In this document: one piece after another, positions 44,330 to 53,271 of the stretch
Layout: every line of letters starts with the position of its first letter
Position numbering within the stretch: position 1 is the first letter of the stretch
Assembly: GCF_042661465.1 (NCBI RefSeq)
Contig: NZ_JBHSWE010000001.1
Span: 4,650,001 to 4,714,000, forward strand
DNA: 64,000 nt
Reading direction: 5' to 3'
Source of the DNA: Marinobacterium_A aestuariivivens
GTDB lineage: Bacteria; Pseudomonadota; Gammaproteobacteria; Pseudomonadales; Balneatricaceae
Made by a program: the position numbers and the translations under genes
Notes under the pieces: generated by a model
What the model was told of the DNA's origin: nothing
Database searches by the model: none
Seen by the model: only the letters and a program-made list of their open reading frames with translations

Positions 44330-44824
44330 TCAGACATCGATCCAGGATTGGGCATTGACGCGGACGCGGTGATCGATGCGGGTTTCCCGCTCGATCGTCT
44401 GCTCGACAAAGCAGCCCTTGCGGGCGGCGTTGACGAGCTCGACGATGCGCGCGTCTTCGCTGTCTGGCGACCGGACATCGATGTCGATCGCAAAGCCAAT
44501 GGGCTGACCCTCGTACGGAAATCCTTCACCGGCATAGGCTTCCCAGTGGGCATCGCAGGTCACCATCACATCGTCGACCTTGATCTTCATGCGACGGCTG
44601 AACACCCTTATCTGGGTCATCAGGCAGCCGACCAGGCCGGTCAGGAAAAACTCGAGCGGGGTCGGCGCCGTACCTTCGCCGCCCTGGAACCGGCCCTCGT
44701 CGGTGGCCAGCGTATTGATGGTCTGAAACGGCTCGATCGCCTTGACCGTCACCTCGTTTCGCAGCTTGCCGACACAGGTGCCGGTGGAGCTGAACTTGAC
44801 GTCGAACAGCGGTTTTTCTCGCAT
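44330..44824 (-). CDS. OsmC-family thiol peroxidase-like protein
   Basis: 164 residues with the two OsmC cysteines, GLVGCLMTQI and KGCFVEQTIE, and the family fold (GGEGTAPTPLEFFLTGL). OsmC/Ohr proteins reduce organic hydroperoxides through this Cys pair; the YhfA-like subgroup is less well understood. ATG 44824 (MREKPLFDV) is used, 14 bases downstream of the operator. It leads a TRAP operon (69-base gap to dctP), an uncommon pairing suggesting that the imported acid or its metabolism causes oxidative or electrophile stress. Confidence 0.85.
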   Translation of the reverse strand: MREKPLFDVKFSSTGTCVGKLRNEVTVKAIEPFQTINTLATDEGRFQGGEGTAPTPLEFFLTGLVGCLMTQIRVFSRRMKIKVDDVMVTCDAHWEAYAGEGFPYEGQPIGFAIDIDVRSPDSEDARIVELVNAARKGCFVEQTIERETRIDHRVRVNAQSWIDV

Positions 44825-44837
44825 CTTGGGCCTCTTG

Positions 44838-44851
44838 TGCAATCGTTTGCA
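44838..44851 (-). promoter_or_regulatory. LacI-type operator of the OsmC/TRAP operon
   Basis: On the minus strand TGCAAACGATTGCA, identical to the sites at 61344 and 62664. It lies 14 bases before the OsmC start, inside the expected leader, where bound repressor would block transcription. Confidence 0.65.
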
Positions 44852-44966
44852 TATACATGAGATCATGCCTCTATGGAAAAGTCAAGCGCCGCTTGTTGGC
44901 GGTATAATAAGGCGTATAAGATGTAAAAGGAGGTAATTCTGTACAGGACGAGAAGCTTTTCGGATT

Positions 44967-45329
44967 TATTATTAACCCGGCTGACAAATACATCCGCTTA
45001 CCAAGAAGCCGTAGGAGCCCGGTCTCCAGGCGAATTGGGCATCTGCCCAGCTTCATTCGCCCGCGGAGCGGGCTCCTACAGACAATACTGCAACCGATGA
45101 TGTTATACGTAAGCGCCTGGTTCCTGAATGATGAAGATCTGTATATAAACCTATTTGCATGCCAGGTTAGTAACATGGCTGACAAATAGGTTCCCTACCT
45201 ATTTTGTCAGTCACGCCACAAAAGCGGGCGCAGGTGCGCGGACATGCTGGTTTCCGTGGCGCTCGCATTGGCCTGCGGCCAATGATGAAACGTCCCTGTT
45301 TCATGTATTAATCAGCCGGGTTAATAATA
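44967..45329. repeat. 363-bp element with 18-bp terminal inverted repeats (MITE-like)
   Basis: TATTATTAACCCGGCTGA at 44967-44984 is repeated exactly in inverted form at 45312-45329. Inside are a REP pair (45011-45079) and a hairpin CTGACAAATAGGT/ACCTATTTTGTCAG around 45178-45209 that repeats the GGCTGACAAATA sequence next to the left end. No protein frame of note, no clear target duplication. It fills the 534-base gap 44825-45358 together with the OsmC promoter. A second partial copy lies near 56356. Confidence 0.65.
45011..45079. repeat. REP pair inside the 363-bp element
   Basis: GTAGGAGCCCG (45011-45021) and CGGGCTCCTAC (45069-45079) are perfect inverted ends around an inner stem; same family as the pairs at 18892 and 56449. 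Confidence 0.75.
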
Positions 45330-45358
45330 GAAAACTGTCTGATTTACCTCTCGGTAAA

Positions 45359-46351
45359 TTAAAGCTTTATTGCGCGGCCTTCGCGTAGGGACTGTCCGCA
45401 CGCGAGAGCGACTTCAAGGGCGCGTCGTCCATCCTCCTGGTTAACGCTGGGCGGTATATTGGATTCCAGAGATGAGATAAATTCCGCTATTTCCTGCTCG
45501 AATGACTGGGCGTAGCGCTCCAGGAAGAAGTGCTTGAGCAGTGGCTTGGCATCGGTGGCTTCCGCAGTCGAGTGGCTGAGCAGGATGTCCCGCTGGTTCT
45601 GGGTCTGCAGCATGCCGCCCGAACCAAAAACCTCGATCCGCTGATCGAATCCATAAACGGCCTTGCGGCTGTTGTTGATATGACAGAGTACGCCGCTTGG
45701 CATCTTGAGCGTCGTCATCGCCGTATCGACATCACCGGCCTTGCCGATGCCTTCGTCCACCAGACAGCTGGCGCTGGTGAAGACCTCTACGGGCGTCTCG
45801 CCGGTGATCCAGCAGGCCAGGTCGATATCATGGATGGTGCTGTCGCAGAAGTAGCCTCCGGAGCGCTCGATGTATTCGATCGGCGGTGGCGCCGGATCGC
45901 GGCTGGTCAGCAGCACCATGTTGAGTTTGCCGATCTTGCCCTCGACCACCTGGGCCCGCAGTGCTGCAATGGTGGGATCAAAACGACGATTGAATCCCAC
46001 CATGAAGGGCACCCGGTGCTCCTCTACCAGGGCGATACACTGATCCACCCGCTCGAGGCTGAGGTCGATCGGCTTTTCGCAGAGAATGGCCTTGCCGGCC
46101 CGGCTGACCTGGCTAATGATCTCCAGGTGAGTATTGGTCGGCGAACAGACAATAGCGGCGTCAATGTCCGAGTGCTGCAAGCAGTCATCGAAAGACGCAA
46201 ATGCCTGTCCACCGTATTTGTCCGTCAGTCTTTTCGCTGAAGGGAGATTCGGATTGATCACGCCTACCAGCTCGGCGTTCGGATTTCTGGTAATAATCTG
46301 GCAATAGAGATCGCCCATCCGGCCAGAACCAAATAAACAAAAACGTATCAT
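45359..46351 (-). CDS. Gfo/Idh/MocA oxidoreductase, inositol 2-dehydrogenase-like
   Basis: 330 residues. N-terminal Rossmann fold (FGSGRMGDLYCQII), the family CEKP motif with its Lys (AILCEKPIDL), and the catalytic GGYFCDSTIHDIDLACW with Asp and His in the IolG arrangement. Probably oxidises myo-inositol or a related cyclitol/sugar with NAD(P). Followed upstream on the same strand by a GMC oxidoreductase; both lie beside a CUT2 sugar transporter. IolG is the closest well-known relative by motif, but substrate is inference. Confidence 0.78.
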   Translation of the reverse strand: MIRFCLFGSGRMGDLYCQIITRNPNAELVGVINPNLPSAKRLTDKYGGQAFASFDDCLQHSDIDAAIVCSPTNTHLEIISQVSRAGKAILCEKPIDLSLERVDQCIALVEEHRVPFMVGFNRRFDPTIAALRAQVVEGKIGKLNMVLLTSRDPAPPPIEYIERSGGYFCDSTIHDIDLACWITGETPVEVFTSASCLVDEGIGKAGDVDTAMTTLKMPSGVLCHINNSRKAVYGFDQRIEVFGSGGMLQTQNQRDILLSHSTAEATDAKPLLKHFFLERYAQSFEQEIAEFISSLESNIPPSVNQEDGRRALEVALACGQSLREGRAIKL

Positions 46352-46397
46352 AAGTCACTCCTGGGCCGGCTAAACCGGCAGCCGTTTATAAGCGTTT

Positions 46398-47996
46398 TTA
46401 TTGCCAGTCTTCGATAATCATCTGGGCGCCTTTCTCGCCGATCATGATCGATGCCGCATTGGTGTTGGCCGAGACGATGGTTGGCATTATGGAGGCATCG
46501 ATGACCCGCAGGCCCTTGAGACCTCTGACACGAAGCCTGGGATCGACGACGGCCATATCGTCAACCCCCATCTTGCAGGTACCCACACAGTGTAACAACG
46601 ACAGTCCGTTCTGGCGGCAGTGCTCGAGCATTTCCTCGTCGCTTTCGCAATCGAGTCCCGGCAGGATCTCCTCGGCGACAAAGTCGCTCATCGGGGCTGT
46701 CTGCGAAATCTTCCTGGAATGTCTCAATCCCGCAATAATCGCTTTCTTGTCCGCCTCCGATTCCAGAAAGTTGAACGATATCGCCGGAGGTTCTTCGGGG
46801 TCGCTGGAGCGTACATGTACGCTGCCTCTGGCATCGGGGCGAATATGCTCGGCGAGGATGGTGAATCCGGAAAACGGTCTTGGCTGCAGATCTTCACCGG
46901 TACACCAGGACATGAATGTAATCATCATGTCCGGCCGTCCGATCTCCTCGGACGTGGTGATGAAGGTGTTGGAATAGTTGCCGTTGCTGGCCATGGGACC
47001 GCTCTTGAACAACAGGTAGCGCATCATCGCGGCGCCGCCTTTGAATATATTGTTATAGAGGTCGTTCACGGTCACCGGTTTGGTGGACTTGAACTCCAGG
47101 CCGACGCCAAAATGATCCTGCAGATTCTTTCCCACGCCTGGCAGGTCATGTGTGACCGGAATACCTTTTTCCTTCAAGATCTCCGAATCTCCGATGCCGG
47201 AAAGTTCCAGCACTTTAGGGGAGTTGAAGGTTCCCGCACTGACGATAACCTCTTTTCTGGCCGAAACAAGGTAGTTGCCGTCCTTGTCTCTGTACTTGAC
47301 GCCGCAAACTTTGCCGTTATCGACTACGATTTGCTCTACGAGGACACCTGTCTGTACCTTGATGTTCCTTCCCATGGTGCTTTTCAGGTAGGCATCGGCA
47401 GTGCTCCAGCGCCGGCCGTTTTTTGTGTTGACCTGTACGTAGCCGGTGCCGAGCTGGGTTTCCCCGTTGAAGTCGTTATTGTACGGCGACCCCAGTTTGT
47501 GGGACGCCTCATGAAAGGCGTCCCCCAACTCGTAGGTGGAAGGCAGGTCCGATATCCAGAGCGGGCCCCCCGTTGCATGGTACTTGCTTGGGCCTCGCTC
47601 CTGGTGTTCGGACTTCTTGAAAAAGGGCAATACGTCCTCGAACCCCCAACCCTCGCAGCCCAGATCTCGCCAGCCATCGAAATCTTCCGGTTGTCCCCTG
47701 ACATAGATCATGCCATTGATGGAGCCGGATCCGCCAAGCACCTTCCCTCTGGGCTGAAACAGCTTGCGGCCGTTCAGGTTGGGTTCTGGTTCGCTCTCGT
47801 AGCACCAGTTGACCGAGGGGTTGGAGTAGAGCTTGGCATACCCCAGCGGAATATGGATCCAGGGGTTGCTGTTTTTGCCGCCGGCTTCAAGTAACAGTAC
47901 CGAATGACCGGCTTCGCTCAATCTTCCCGCCACTACACAACCAGCGGAACCGGCTCCAATGACAATAAAATCGTAGTTATTCTCATTCGGTTTCAT
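46398..47996 (-). CDS. GMC-family FAD oxidoreductase (choline dehydrogenase-like)
   Basis: 532 residues. FAD-binding GAGSAGCVVAGRLSE at the N-terminus, GMC signature 1 near GGSGSINGMIYVRG and signature 2 SAGTFNSPKVLELSGIG, and the catalytic region LLHCVGTCKMG with the second site NTNAASIMIGEKG, where Asn occupies the partner position as in alcohol/choline dehydrogenases. No signal peptide. Oxidises an alcohol or polyol, passing electrons to quinone. Codon choice is more A/T-rich than in the flanking regions. Confidence 0.85.
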   Translation of the reverse strand: MKPNENNYDFIVIGAGSAGCVVAGRLSEAGHSVLLLEAGGKNSNPWIHIPLGYAKLYSNPSVNWCYESEPEPNLNGRKLFQPRGKVLGGSGSINGMIYVRGQPEDFDGWRDLGCEGWGFEDVLPFFKKSEHQERGPSKYHATGGPLWISDLPSTYELGDAFHEASHKLGSPYNNDFNGETQLGTGYVQVNTKNGRRWSTADAYLKSTMGRNIKVQTGVLVEQIVVDNGKVCGVKYRDKDGNYLVSARKEVIVSAGTFNSPKVLELSGIGDSEILKEKGIPVTHDLPGVGKNLQDHFGVGLEFKSTKPVTVNDLYNNIFKGGAAMMRYLLFKSGPMASNGNYSNTFITTSEEIGRPDMMITFMSWCTGEDLQPRPFSGFTILAEHIRPDARGSVHVRSSDPEEPPAISFNFLESEADKKAIIAGLRHSRKISQTAPMSDFVAEEILPGLDCESDEEMLEHCRQNGLSLLHCVGTCKMGVDDMAVVDPRLRVRGLKGLRVIDASIMPTIVSANTNAASIMIGEKGAQMIIEDWQ

Positions 47997-48318
47997 TGTT
48001 GTCTCTCCAATAAATGCGTCTGGACCCTGCCGGCACTAGGGGGGATCATATAATATGTTCGCGATCTGAACTTTATTTTTAGGATGTGAAAATAGGAAAT
48101 ATGACGTTAGTTATCTTACTCATGATCGTGCTCGTTCGCCGGCTAAATTTAGCAACCAGTTTGATGGCAGAAAAGCAGTGATAATGAATGCTTCAGAATA
48201 ATAGCGTCCGTAACTGTATTTATATGCCGCTAGTGATGTTGCAGATTTATTTGAAAATATTTCAGGGCTCGTCTGTGTATTGCAAGGTGCCAGTCAGGCA
48301 CCCTGCATGCGGCAACAG
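47997..48318. other. A+T-rich gap with GMC promoter region and weak hairpin
   Basis: No convincing gene in these 322 bases. The part near 48040-48060 (ATCATATAATATG) offers -10-like sequence for the GMC gene. GGTGCC-N5-GGCACC at 48286-48302 is a short hairpin just past the stop of the binding-protein gene (minus strand) and may be a weak terminator. Confidence 0.45.
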
Positions 48319-49320
48319 TTACCAGGTCGGGCGCTCGAACTGCTCGACGTTTTCCGCGGTGATTTTCGGAGTTTCGATGGTGTCGATAGCCGGCACCTCG
48401 ATACCGTTTGCGACCTTGACGGCGGTCTGAATCGCGAGAATGGCATCATCGATCGGCGACTGCTTGTTGGAACCAGTTTCCCAGCCCGCCTTAATCGCAT
48501 CCCAGCCCTCGCCGAAGAGGTTGCAGGTGACGACCTTGACCTCGCCCGGCTTTTTACCGGCACCCTGGAGGGCGCTGATGACACCAAGGCCCATGCCGTC
48601 GTCGAAGGCATAGACGCCGTCAATCTTGTCACCGAACTTGGTCAGGTAGGTCTCCATGACCGTCTGGGCCTTCTCCCGGTTCCATTCAGCCGTCTGGCTG
48701 GCCAGTATCTGGATATTGGGGTAAGCGTCTTCCATCCGATCCATGAAACAGTTCTTCCGCAGGATGGACACCGAGTATCCCGGCGTACCTTCAACCACGA
48801 CGATGTTGCCTTCGCCATTAAGGGCGTCGCCAAGAATCTCGGCGGCTTGACGAGCCTGGGCGCAATCGTCAGGCCCAGTGTGGGCCTTGATGTAGCGACG
48901 GCCCGCTTCGCCGATTGGCGAGTTGGAGGTGATCACCGGGATGCCGGCGCGAGAGGCCTGGCGTACCGCCGGAATCAATGCATTCTGCGATGTCGGCCAG
49001 AGCACGATGGCGTCGAGATTCTTCGAGACCATGTCCTGAATCTGGTTGAACTGTGTGGCCGGGTCGCCCTGGGGGTCCATCACCGTCGCTTTCAGTCCGA
49101 GCTCTCTGGTGTACTGTTCGGCCGCTTCGGCATATTTTGCCTGGTAGGCATTGGAACCCGGGTAGAGGACCGTGATGCCGATACGGGTTTCGGACAGCGG
49201 CTTTTTGAGCTCTCCGCCGAGCCAGTCCGGCGCCTCTGCCGCCCGGGCGGGCATAGACAGAATGCCGCTGCAGATTGCACTCAGAAGAAAAACGCGTGCC
49301 ATTTTATTCTTTATATTCAT
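48319..49320 (-). CDS. CUT2 ABC system 1: sugar-binding protein, divergent from its permeases
   Basis: 333 residues; ATG 49320 (MNIKNKMARVFLLSAICSGI) begins a signal peptide ending near ARAAE. RbsB-type fold: LDAIVLWPTSQNALIPAVRQ, RAGIPVITSNSP, EWNREKAQTVMETYL, DGVYAFDDGMG. Closely parallels the binding protein at 60293 (same EWNREKAQ/DWNREKAQ block), so the two are paralogues. Unusually, it is transcribed away from its permeases; the shared intergenic region contains paired operators. Sugar or cyclitol receptor; substrate unknown. Confidence 0.85.
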   Translation of the reverse strand: MNIKNKMARVFLLSAICSGILSMPARAAEAPDWLGGELKKPLSETRIGITVLYPGSNAYQAKYAEAAEQYTRELGLKATVMDPQGDPATQFNQIQDMVSKNLDAIVLWPTSQNALIPAVRQASRAGIPVITSNSPIGEAGRRYIKAHTGPDDCAQARQAAEILGDALNGEGNIVVVEGTPGYSVSILRKNCFMDRMEDAYPNIQILASQTAEWNREKAQTVMETYLTKFGDKIDGVYAFDDGMGLGVISALQGAGKKPGEVKVVTCNLFGEGWDAIKAGWETGSNKQSPIDDAILAIQTAVKVANGIEVPAIDTIETPKITAENVEQFERPTW

Positions 49321-49427
49321 CGTTGACCCCAATGATGTGTTTCAACTGTTGGAAGACCCGCTTGCCTCGGTGCAAGGAGCTTACGCTATTATCAACATAG
49401 AACTCTTTGGCTTTACAATGCTGAAAT

Positions 49428-49442
49428 TGTCCAAACTGGACA
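49428..49442. promoter_or_regulatory. Operator palindrome 1 in the divergent CUT2 promoter region
   Basis: TGTCCA-AAC-TGGACA, a perfect 6-bp inverted repeat with 3-base spacer, 108 bases upstream of the binding-protein start. A sister site with the same arms is at 49640. Confidence 0.6.
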
Positions 49443-49639
49443 TCGTTCGGTCCGCCTTCTCTGAAGTACTTCCATCATCATCAACCTATAATTATAGGCA
49501 ATGGCGAAAAGGGTGTTCAGCAATCCTGAAATTGTCATTTATTGTTGGTGCAAGCTTATGTTTTTTAAACGTTTATGCTCCGACGTGGAAGGCGCTGTCT
49601 CGACGTGAAACGGCGGAATGAAATCGAGAATCTGCTTGC

Positions 49640-49654
49640 TGTCCAGAATGGACA
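49640..49654. promoter_or_regulatory. Operator palindrome 2 in the divergent CUT2 promoter region
   Basis: TGTCCA-GAA-TGGACA, identical arms to the site at 49428 and 212 bases from it centre to centre, 99 bases before the permease gene. Apart from these two sites the 432-base gap 49321-49752 shows no credible gene; an open stretch there (49172-49621) merely runs out of the opposite-strand gene. Confidence 0.6.
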
Positions 49655-49752
49655 AGTTGCCGCTGTCATTATGGCTGCCACCCGTCTTAGTATGGAGGAA
49701 CCGCTCCATTAGCTAGTGTTCAATTACAACGATAAATCAGGACCCAATCGAT

Positions 49753-50712
49753 ATGGCTATATCAAATAAAAAACGAGATTACCTGCGGAGGCATGGCTTG
49801 ATGCTTGCCTTTGCGGTCTTTCTGCTCGTTACCTCTCTCTATGCGCCGACCTTCCTGTCGCCCGGCAATATTCTCGATGTGATCCGGCAGGTGTCGATCA
49901 CCGGAATGATCGCCATTGGCGTGACCTTTGTCGTCATAACCGGACGGCTGGATCTGTCGGTCGGCTCGATGCTGACGCTGCTCACCGTCGTCATGGTCGA
50001 TCAGCACAATCAGCTCGGCCCTGCCGTGGCAATCGCAATAACGTTGCTGGTGGGCGCGGTGGTCGGTGCACTGAACGGTTTTCTGGTCGGCTACATGAAG
50101 TTGAATGCGCTGATCGTGACCCTTGCGATGCTGTCATTTCTGCAGGGAGTCACGCTGTTCTACTCCGGTGGGTCCAACGTAAATGTGGCCGATGCGCAGA
50201 CGACCTGGTTCCGCTTCTTCGGACGTGGAGACCTGCTGGGCATTCCGACACCGGTATGGATTTTCCTCGGTGCCGCTGTCGTAGCAAGTTTTTTCCTGCT
50301 TAAAACCAACTTCGGCCGAGGCATCTATGCCGTCGGCGGTAACGAGACGACCAGTCGGTTTTCCGGCGTCCAGACGCGAAAAGTGGTTTTTTCGGCCTAT
50401 GTGCTGTCCGGCCTCGCAACGGCGCTGGCGGCTATCATCATGGGCAGCCGGGTGATGGGCGCCCAGAACACCATCGGCCAAGGATATGAGCTGACCGTGC
50501 TCGCCGGCATCATTCTGGGCGGTACCTCGCTGATGGGCGGCTCCGGCACCATCTGGCGTACGGTGCTGGGTATTTCGATGCTCGGGTTTGTACAGAATGG
50601 TCTGCTGCTGTTGGGCTATCCATATTACGTGCAGTGGCTGGTGACCTGGATGGTAATAATACTTGCGGTATGGGTGGATCTGGCGGCTAAAAGAGGCAGG
50701 GTGATCGCATGA
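49753..50712 (+). CDS. CUT2 ABC system 1: permease A
   Basis: 319 residues, RbsC-type, eight to ten helices: RLDLSVGSMLTL, GALNGFLVGYMKLNALIVTL, GGNETTSRFSGVQTRKVVF, GGTSLMGGSGTIWRT. Starts at ATG 49753 and overlaps permease B by four bases (ATGA). Paralogue of the permease at 59161. With permease B it forms a heteromeric channel. Confidence 0.88.
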   Translation: MAISNKKRDYLRRHGLMLAFAVFLLVTSLYAPTFLSPGNILDVIRQVSITGMIAIGVTFVVITGRLDLSVGSMLTLLTVVMVDQHNQLGPAVAIAITLLVGAVVGALNGFLVGYMKLNALIVTLAMLSFLQGVTLFYSGGSNVNVADAQTTWFRFFGRGDLLGIPTPVWIFLGAAVVASFFLLKTNFGRGIYAVGGNETTSRFSGVQTRKVVFSAYVLSGLATALAAIIMGSRVMGAQNTIGQGYELTVLAGIILGGTSLMGGSGTIWRTVLGISMLGFVQNGLLLLGYPYYVQWLVTWMVIILAVWVDLAAKRGRVIA

Positions 50713-51704
50713 GTAAAACAATCAATTCAGCCGAGTTTCAGGGGAGCCTGGTTCAGCCGAAGCCGTTACGTCGCACATTTGTGTTGCTGGCCGAGCAGCA
50801 TATCTGGGTCTTTCTCGCATTGAGTCTGTTGCTGTTTTCATTGGCTTCACCCTACTTTCTTACCCTGAACAACATGAGTAACCTGCTCACGCAGGCGGCA
50901 TTTATTGGACTGCTGGCGATTGGTATGACGCTGGTAATGATAAACGGCGAAATCGATCTGTCGGTGGGGGCTACGCTGGCGCTGGCCTGTGCGCTGGCGA
51001 TCGGCTTGCAGGAAAGCATCGGTGTCTGGCCGGCGGTTCTGGTGGCGCTCTGTTCCGGAGCGCTCATGGGGCTTATCAATGGCACGCTCCTGGCCTTGTC
51101 GGGGATGCACTCCTTCATTATCACGCTGGGTGCGCTGATCGGTATCCGCGGGCTTGTATTCATCTATACCGGCGAAAGTGCCCTGATGGTGGAGGATTTC
51201 AGCTATACCGAAATCGTAGAGGTCTACCTGGGTCCTTTATCTCTTACAGCACTGATATTCCTTGGTTTGGCGGCACTTTTTCAATGGATGCTGACCTGGA
51301 CAAAGCACGGCCGGGAGGCCTTTGCAATCGGTGATAATGCGAAGTCGGCTCACGAAGCGGGTATCCGTGTCAAGCGTCATAAGGTTATCAATTTCGTGCT
51401 TTGCGGCACGCTGGCGGCGATTGCCGGTATTCTGCTATCCATGCGCCTGGGTACGGCAGAACCCAATGCGGGGAAAATATGGGAGCTCTGGGCGATCATC
51501 GCCGTGGTGCTGGGCGGTACCCGCCTGCAGGGCGGCTGGGGCAGTGTCTGGAAAACCGTCGGGGGCGTACTGACGCTGGCGGTACTGCGCAATGGCCTGA
51601 GCCTGCTCAATACACCCAACTACATCGAGCTGATGGTGATGGGGGCGGTGCTGGTATTGGCGCTTGTCATCGACAAGGTGCTCGGTTTCGGACATGCGAA
51701 GTGA
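50709..51704 (+). CDS. CUT2 ABC system 1: permease B
   Basis: 331 residues, RbsC-type: EIDLSVGATLALACAL, GLINGTLLALSGMHSFIITLGAL, GDNAKSAHEAGIRVKRHKV, GGTRLQGGWGSVWKT. Paralogue of the permease at 58170. Two distinct permease genes in each system is a less common CUT2 arrangement and is shared by both systems, which supports their common origin. Confidence 0.88.
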   Translation: MSKTINSAEFQGSLVQPKPLRRTFVLLAEQHIWVFLALSLLLFSLASPYFLTLNNMSNLLTQAAFIGLLAIGMTLVMINGEIDLSVGATLALACALAIGLQESIGVWPAVLVALCSGALMGLINGTLLALSGMHSFIITLGALIGIRGLVFIYTGESALMVEDFSYTEIVEVYLGPLSLTALIFLGLAALFQWMLTWTKHGREAFAIGDNAKSAHEAGIRVKRHKVINFVLCGTLAAIAGILLSMRLGTAEPNAGKIWELWAIIAVVLGGTRLQGGWGSVWKTVGGVLTLAVLRNGLSLLNTPNYIELMVMGAVLVLALVIDKVLGFGHAK

Positions 51705-51713
51705 GGCAGAGAG

Positions 51714-53271
51714 ATGACTGAAGTAGTGCTTACAGCTGAGCGAATTACCAAGACATTTACCGGTGTGACCGCACTCAACGATGTCAGCTTCGATATCCAT
51801 GCCGGTGAGGTTCATGCGCTGATGGGCGAGAATGGCGCCGGAAAATCCACTCTGATGAAGGTGCTCTCGGGGGTCTACCATCCGAATGCCGGGGCGATTC
51901 ATCATCGCGGAGAGCTGGTGAACTTCAGTTCACCCAGAGACGCACGGGACAGGGGCATATTGCTGGTTCACCAGGAACTCTCGTTGTCGCCGGAGCTGTC
52001 GGTGGCAGAAAACGTCTATCTGGGCGCCTGGCCGACAAACCGCTTCGGGGTGCTGAAAAAAGGAATTGCACGAAAAGACCCAGGCCGCGCTTGATTCTCT
52101 CGGGTGCAATTTCGGACCGGATGTGCGGGTGGGAACGCTGTCGATCGCCAAGCAGCAGATGGTCGAGATCGCCCGGGTACAGGCTTTCAATGCCAATGTG
52201 GTTATCTTTGACGAGCCGACGGCTTCGCTGACAGAAAGCGAGAAAGAGCAGTTGTTCATTGCTATTCGCAGGCTGCGAGAGCGTGGTGTCGGTATCGTCT
52301 ACATCAGCCACAAGATGGATGAAATATTCGAGATCACCGATCGTATTACGGTGTTGAGGGATGGTGAGGTGCAGGGCACGGTCAATACCAAAGACGTCGA
52401 TATGGCCCAGATCACCAAGATGATGATCGGTCGCGATCTGGATCAGTTTTTTCACCGGGCCCAGGGTGCCATTGGTCGCGAAATGCTGGAAGTCCGTCAT
52501 CTCGAAAAAGAGGGCCTGTTCAGCGATATCAACTTTAAGGTCCGCGCCGGAGAAGTGCTTGGCCTCTATGGACTGATCGGAGCCGGTCGATCGGAAGTGG
52601 CCGAGACGATATTCGGTGTTCGCCAACCGGATAGCGGCCAGATACTGTTCGATGGCGAGGAGGTGGACTTCGCATCGCCGAAGGATGCGATCGAAAAGGG
52701 TATGGCGCTGGTACCTGAGAGTCGCAAGGAGCAGGGGCTGATCCTCGGTATGGGCGGGCGTGTAAACATCACTCTGCCGCATTTGAACCTGTTCTCCAAA
52801 ATGGGAATCAGTGATACCCGAAAAGAGCTGGAGGTCTTCGATTACTATCGGGAGCAACTGGAAATCAAGACGACGGGGCCTGAGCAGCCGCTTTCCGATC
52901 TTTCCGGTGGCAACCAGCAAAAATTCGTCCTGGCCAAATGGCTCTGTGCCGACCCCAAACTGATCATTCTCGATGAACCGACCCGGGGCATCGATGTGGG
53001 ATCGAAGTCATCCATTCACAAGATCATTGCCGGGTTGGCCGAGAAGGGCCTGGCGGTCATCGTCATCTCGTCCGAGATGCCCGAAGTGATCGGTGTCAGC
53101 AATCGCATTCTCGCAATGGCCAATGGCCGGCTGGTCGGTGAGTTCACCGGGGCCGGGATGACCGAGGAAAACCTCATCAATGCGGTTTCGGAGGTTCAAT
53201 TACAGAGCGAGCCGAAGCCCCCGGTTGTTGATAATCCAAAGATCCATGAATTGAAGAGGACCGTTCAGTGA
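51714..53271 (+). CDS. CUT2 ABC system 1: double-domain ATPase, one frameshift
   Basis: 518 residues when one surplus base in the A6G2 run near 52055-52063 is removed (junction LKKELHEKTQAALDSLG). First nucleotide-binding domain with GENGAGKST and LSIAKQQMVEIAR, Walker B VVIFDEPTAS; second with LSGGNQQKFVLAKWL and LIILDEPTRGIDVG. MglA/RbsA length. This is one of the few shifts here that needs a base removed. Its stop overlaps the GTG start of the next gene. Confidence 0.87.
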
